This document shows positions 60,840 through 64,000 of a stretch of 64,000 bases of DNA, in pieces. The DNA lies in contig OZ010786.1 in assembly GCA_963932465.1 (NCBI GenBank), forward strand, positions 533,017,073 to 533,081,072, given 5' to 3'. Position 1 is the stretch's first letter, and the number at the start of each line of letters is the position of its first letter. The DNA comes from Maratus speciosus. Its lineage: Eukaryota > Arthropoda > Arachnida > Araneae > Salticidae. The translations under genes were made by a program, and so were the position numbers. The notes beneath the pieces are model-generated. The model searched no databases, had not been told where the DNA came from, and saw only the letters and a program-made list of their open reading frames with translations.

Positions 60840-62400
60840 CCCGTAGTGACCCCGAAACGACCAATGTCTCGAACATGTGATGTAGCTCAACAGTCTTTAC
60901 TTGATCCAAAACGGTAGGACACAAAATTTATTCAAAATAGTTAGAGCCGTTTCAGATAAAACTTAGCTTGACCTTTAGCGAGCGAAAAATGAGCCGCTAG
61001 TCAAATTTTCTTCAACATTTTACTTAGCCGAATGGTCTTCTCGTAATCCAAAACTTACACAAAATCATTAGAGCTGTTTGTTTTTCAGATAAAATTAGCT
61101 TGACCCTTTCCCATTGTGATCCAAAATGACACACTAATAAAATTTCTCGAACATGTGATTAAGGGGTCTTGTATTTTTTAACGCGTTGAAAATGAATGAA
61201 AAACTTCAAGGTTTGAATTAGTCTATCTTCAAAGCCTTTTTATCTATAAACATGAAATTTTGGGTATTGATTAAACAGATTGTGCTTTGTAATATGCTAC
61301 CATTAGAAATTTATTAACCCTTTACAGAATTTGTGTATTCTTGAAATCAAAATAGCTCTTTTTTTACCCCATAAGTCATTGCGCGCATGATATCTTGAGA
61401 AAGTATGTATGGATTCGCATGAATTTCGGTAAAGATACTAATCATATACGTGTATTTAAAATGATCTACTATTAGGATAAAATTATTTCATTAACTATAT
61501 AAAAAATATTTTCGTAAAAAAAAATAAAAATTTTGTATTTTTAATGAATCAAAATAGTCATAACTAAAAATATTACCATTGGAAATACTTAAAAGTAGAT
61601 TCTTTTAAACACACCAATTTGTTTAGTATATTTACCAAATTTCATGACAATCCATACGTACTTTCTCAAGATATCATGCGAGCAATGACCTATGCGGTAA
61701 AAAAAGAGCTATTTTGATTTCAACAATACACATATTCTGTAAAGGGTTAATAAATTTCTGTTGGTAGTATATTACAAAGCACAATCTGTTTAATCAATAT
61801 CCAAAATTTCATGTTTATACATAAAAATGTTTTGAAGATAGACTAATTCAAACTTTGAAGTTTTTTGTTAATTTTCGACGTGTTTAAAAGGTACAAGACC
61901 CTTTAAGCTAATTGGTCTTCTAGTACCTCAAAATTGTAGAGTACAAATTTAGTAAAAATCGTTACAGCCGAATTTAAGATTAGCTTGACCCTGATTCATA
62001 GTGACCCAAAAAGACCCACCAATCAAATTTTCTAGAACATGTGACACATCACAATGACCTAGTAATCCAAACAGGTAAAATACAAAACTTTGTCAAAATC
62101 GGAAGTGTCTTTTTTTAGGTAAAAATAAATTAACTCGTAGTGACCGCAAAAAGACCCCCTAATCGAGTTTTTTCGAATATGTGACCTAGCCTAATGGTAT
62201 TCTTTTAATCCAAAACTGTAAGATATAAAATTTAGTCAAAATCGTTTGGTTAGTTTTTTAGATATAATTAGTCTGACACTGAACCTTACTGACACAAAAG
62301 GACACACTAATCGTATTTTCTAGAACATGTAACCTAGCCCAATGGTCATATCGTGTTCGAAAATCGTCTGATATAAAATTAGTCAAATTCTTTAAAGCCG
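60840..62400. repeat. Tandem array, period near 140 bp, split by an insertion
   Basis: The anchor AACATGTGA (or a variant) occurs at 60872, 61014, 61150, 62036, 62176 and 62323. Each unit also has GTGACCC.AAA.GACC, CTAATCAAATTTTCT, TAGCC.AATGGTCTTCT, TCCAAAAC, AAAAT.GTTA.AGCCG and AGATA..ATTAGCTTGACC. Subtracting the 740-bp insertion and one TTAA brings the long gap back to about 140 bp. Confidence 0.8.
61163..61902. mobile_element. 740-bp palindromic element at a TTAA target
   Basis: It begins GGGGTCTTGTA and ends TACAAGACCCT, with TTAA on each side (61159-61162 and 61903-61906). The arms are about 330 bp and closely matched. Shared blocks: AACTTCAA.GTTTGAATTAG, AAACATGAAATTTTGG, TTAAACAGATTGTGCTTTG, TTAACCCTTTACAGAAT and CATGATATCTTGAGAAAGTA. 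The centre is short and A+T-rich. TTAA duplication is used by piggyBac and Kolobok elements; no transposase is present. Confidence 0.85.
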
Positions 62401-64000
62401 TTTTTAAGATAATATTTACACGCACGCACACACACACAAATTTACTCGTATTATAATATAAGATAACACACATGCATATCGCAATGTGTTATTAAGTACT
62501 TTAAGGGATTTACTCTATTTTTTTTTATTTAACACTTCTCCATATCTGCGATCATTTTCAAGTTCTAAAGAATATTATCTGAGCATGCCGTTTTAGATAT
62601 TCACATTTAATAACTCATATCTACTTTACGATCCCAAAACACATTTTTCGATTATTACAATTAAATAAACCGTATAGTGTGAGTATTACTCGCGCTCACA
62701 GGGTTCCGTGCAATAAATATATGAATTATTAACTGTATAATTTAAAAAATCATTGCTAAAAGAATAATAAGACTTTGTAAAAAACTACAAAATATATGGA
62801 TGGGTATAACTGTATATGTCAGAAAAGTATAAATAATTATACCATAATAGTTCAAAGAGATATGAAGCCTAAATAATATAAAATATTGCTATTCTATATA
62901 ACTCTTTTTTAAACTTATCCTAATCTGTTTAATATGAACATAATCCGGTACTGACACTAAAAATATTGCGTATATAAATTTTATTTGGCATTTCATAAAA
63001 CTAAATACAGCGTAATAATAATCATTTAATTTTACAGTGTAGCTAAAACAAAATCCTTGTTAAAACTTTATTTTGGCATTGTGTTAATCGCGCTTCAAAA
63101 GGAGATCGCAAAATAGCAACACCACCTTGGTCCGTGCCGTGTTTTCCAGACAGATTTTTAATTAACTTTTAAAAACACGGGAGGCGTATTGCGAAATCCA
63201 CTCAATGCAAACTAATCACGACTCCCATATTATTTATGTGATTAACTAGTCTGTTTTTAACAATTTGTCATTTATTGCTTTTATAGTGCTGCTAGGCAAT
63301 GTATTACACAGACATGTCGTTAAAAGCTCTTATCTAGGATTTAAAAGCCGATGATACATAGAGCACGCAGCCCCTAGCATTATGTATACCCAAACCGTGA
63401 GTGTCTTTAAGGTTTCATATCTCGGCTAATTACTAACGATTATTTTCGAAAATCATTATCAACAATACCTTTATACATCTGCTACAATAGGTACCTTAAT
63501 CGCTCCTCAACACCTTTTCTGAATGCCTGCAAATCGAAATTTGTGTGTAACGAAAAAGTGCGCTTTTCACAAAAACTAAGTGACTTAGAGTAATTGACAT
63601 AAGTTTTCTACAAGATATAAATTAATGTCTACTACTTTTTTTCATAATTTTAGTTTCAGTAGATTCGGAAATAAACGGGGAGAACATATTTTTGCACTAC
63701 CTTTTCCACTATACCTCTGAAAATACAATACATAAGATTAAAAGAAATGTAATTTTGAGTTCGGCGTTATGAAAGCTTTCATACGATAGCCCACGCGATA
63801 CATAATACAAGATTTTTTTCCAGTAAATTAATGATCACCTCTACATTTTTTCCTAAATAAATTTGTGAATGTTTTATAATCTGGAAATATGTGAGTCAAT
63901 ACTCTTTATTACTTAGCCGCGTTGGAACTTCCACAATCCACAGTTTACGAGTAAAGTGGATGTGACAGACAGACAGACACAGGAGTGATCTTCTAATGGT
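62401..64000. other. Gene-free stretch to the window end
   Basis: It has a short CA microsatellite near 62421-62438 and (GACA)n near 63964-63980. No gene motif. Confidence 0.5.

Noticed and set aside
60840..62400. CRISPR-like regular array
   Set aside because: Units of about 140 bp are similar throughout, without unique spacers, in a eukaryotic context; it is a tandem repeat.

Overview
This is a gene-poor, strongly A+T-rich stretch of a eukaryotic genome. The mix of mobile-element families (a Ty3/gypsy element with integrase before reverse transcriptase, BEL/Pao, Tigger/pogo, Tc1, Helitron-like and hAT-like pieces, fold-back elements, and an uncharacterised arthropod-type transposase) points to an arthropod. 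A spider or other chelicerate is my best guess, but that is inference. I found no complete host gene, no tRNA or rRNA gene, no CRISPR array and nothing bacterial. Nearly all recognisable coding sequence is decayed transposon sequence.

Layout. 1-5200: old repeats, comprising a diverged direct repeat (1-640 and 4545-5180), a 202-bp TA-flanked MITE, and a degenerate tandem array with a period near 147 bp. 5217-13990: a Tigger/pogo DNA transposon on the minus strand, split by a 6.8-kb LTR retrotransposon (6525-13341, minus strand, 4-bp target duplication). The pol order of that element is protease, integrase, reverse transcriptase, RNase H, as in Gmr1-like Ty3/gypsy elements. 13997-15105: the C-terminal end of a second Tigger-like element, then a fold-back repeat. 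16839-21088: a BEL/Pao element on the plus strand with both LTRs and a 5-bp target duplication; reverse transcriptase and RNase H have been deleted and the gag leader is tandemly duplicated. 21816-22720: an unexplained G+C-richer island with one short signal-peptide-like ORF. 23300-25040: a nest of inverted and direct repeats.

27000-29770: a tandem duplication, a Tc1 transposase remnant, a 783-bp Tigger-like MITE, TA microsatellite and a Helitron-like 3' end. 33731-37041: the most unusual item, a DNA transposon with imperfect terminal inverted repeats of about 260 bp around a broken transposase-like gene of a family I cannot place in a named superfamily. 40733-41870: a satellite of about eight 147-bp units. 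43131-43348: a hAT-like MITE. 44266-46132: an element with 76-bp inverted termini. 48575-49886 and 50753-52190: two copies of a non-autonomous Helitron-like element, dense in TACGTCA and CACGTG motifs. 52390-56240: further tandem repeats, a 150-bp direct-repeat pair, a minisatellite and two possible solo LTRs. 58295-60012: an element with 400-bp inverted arms. 60840-62400: a 140-bp tandem array interrupted by a 740-bp palindromic element inserted at TTAA.

The features do not form a pathway. They record successive insertions: Tigger, then Gmr1-like; tandem array, then TTAA palindrome; old direct repeat, then Helitron. Several reading-frame breaks fall in homopolymers, so some may be sequencing errors rather than decay.
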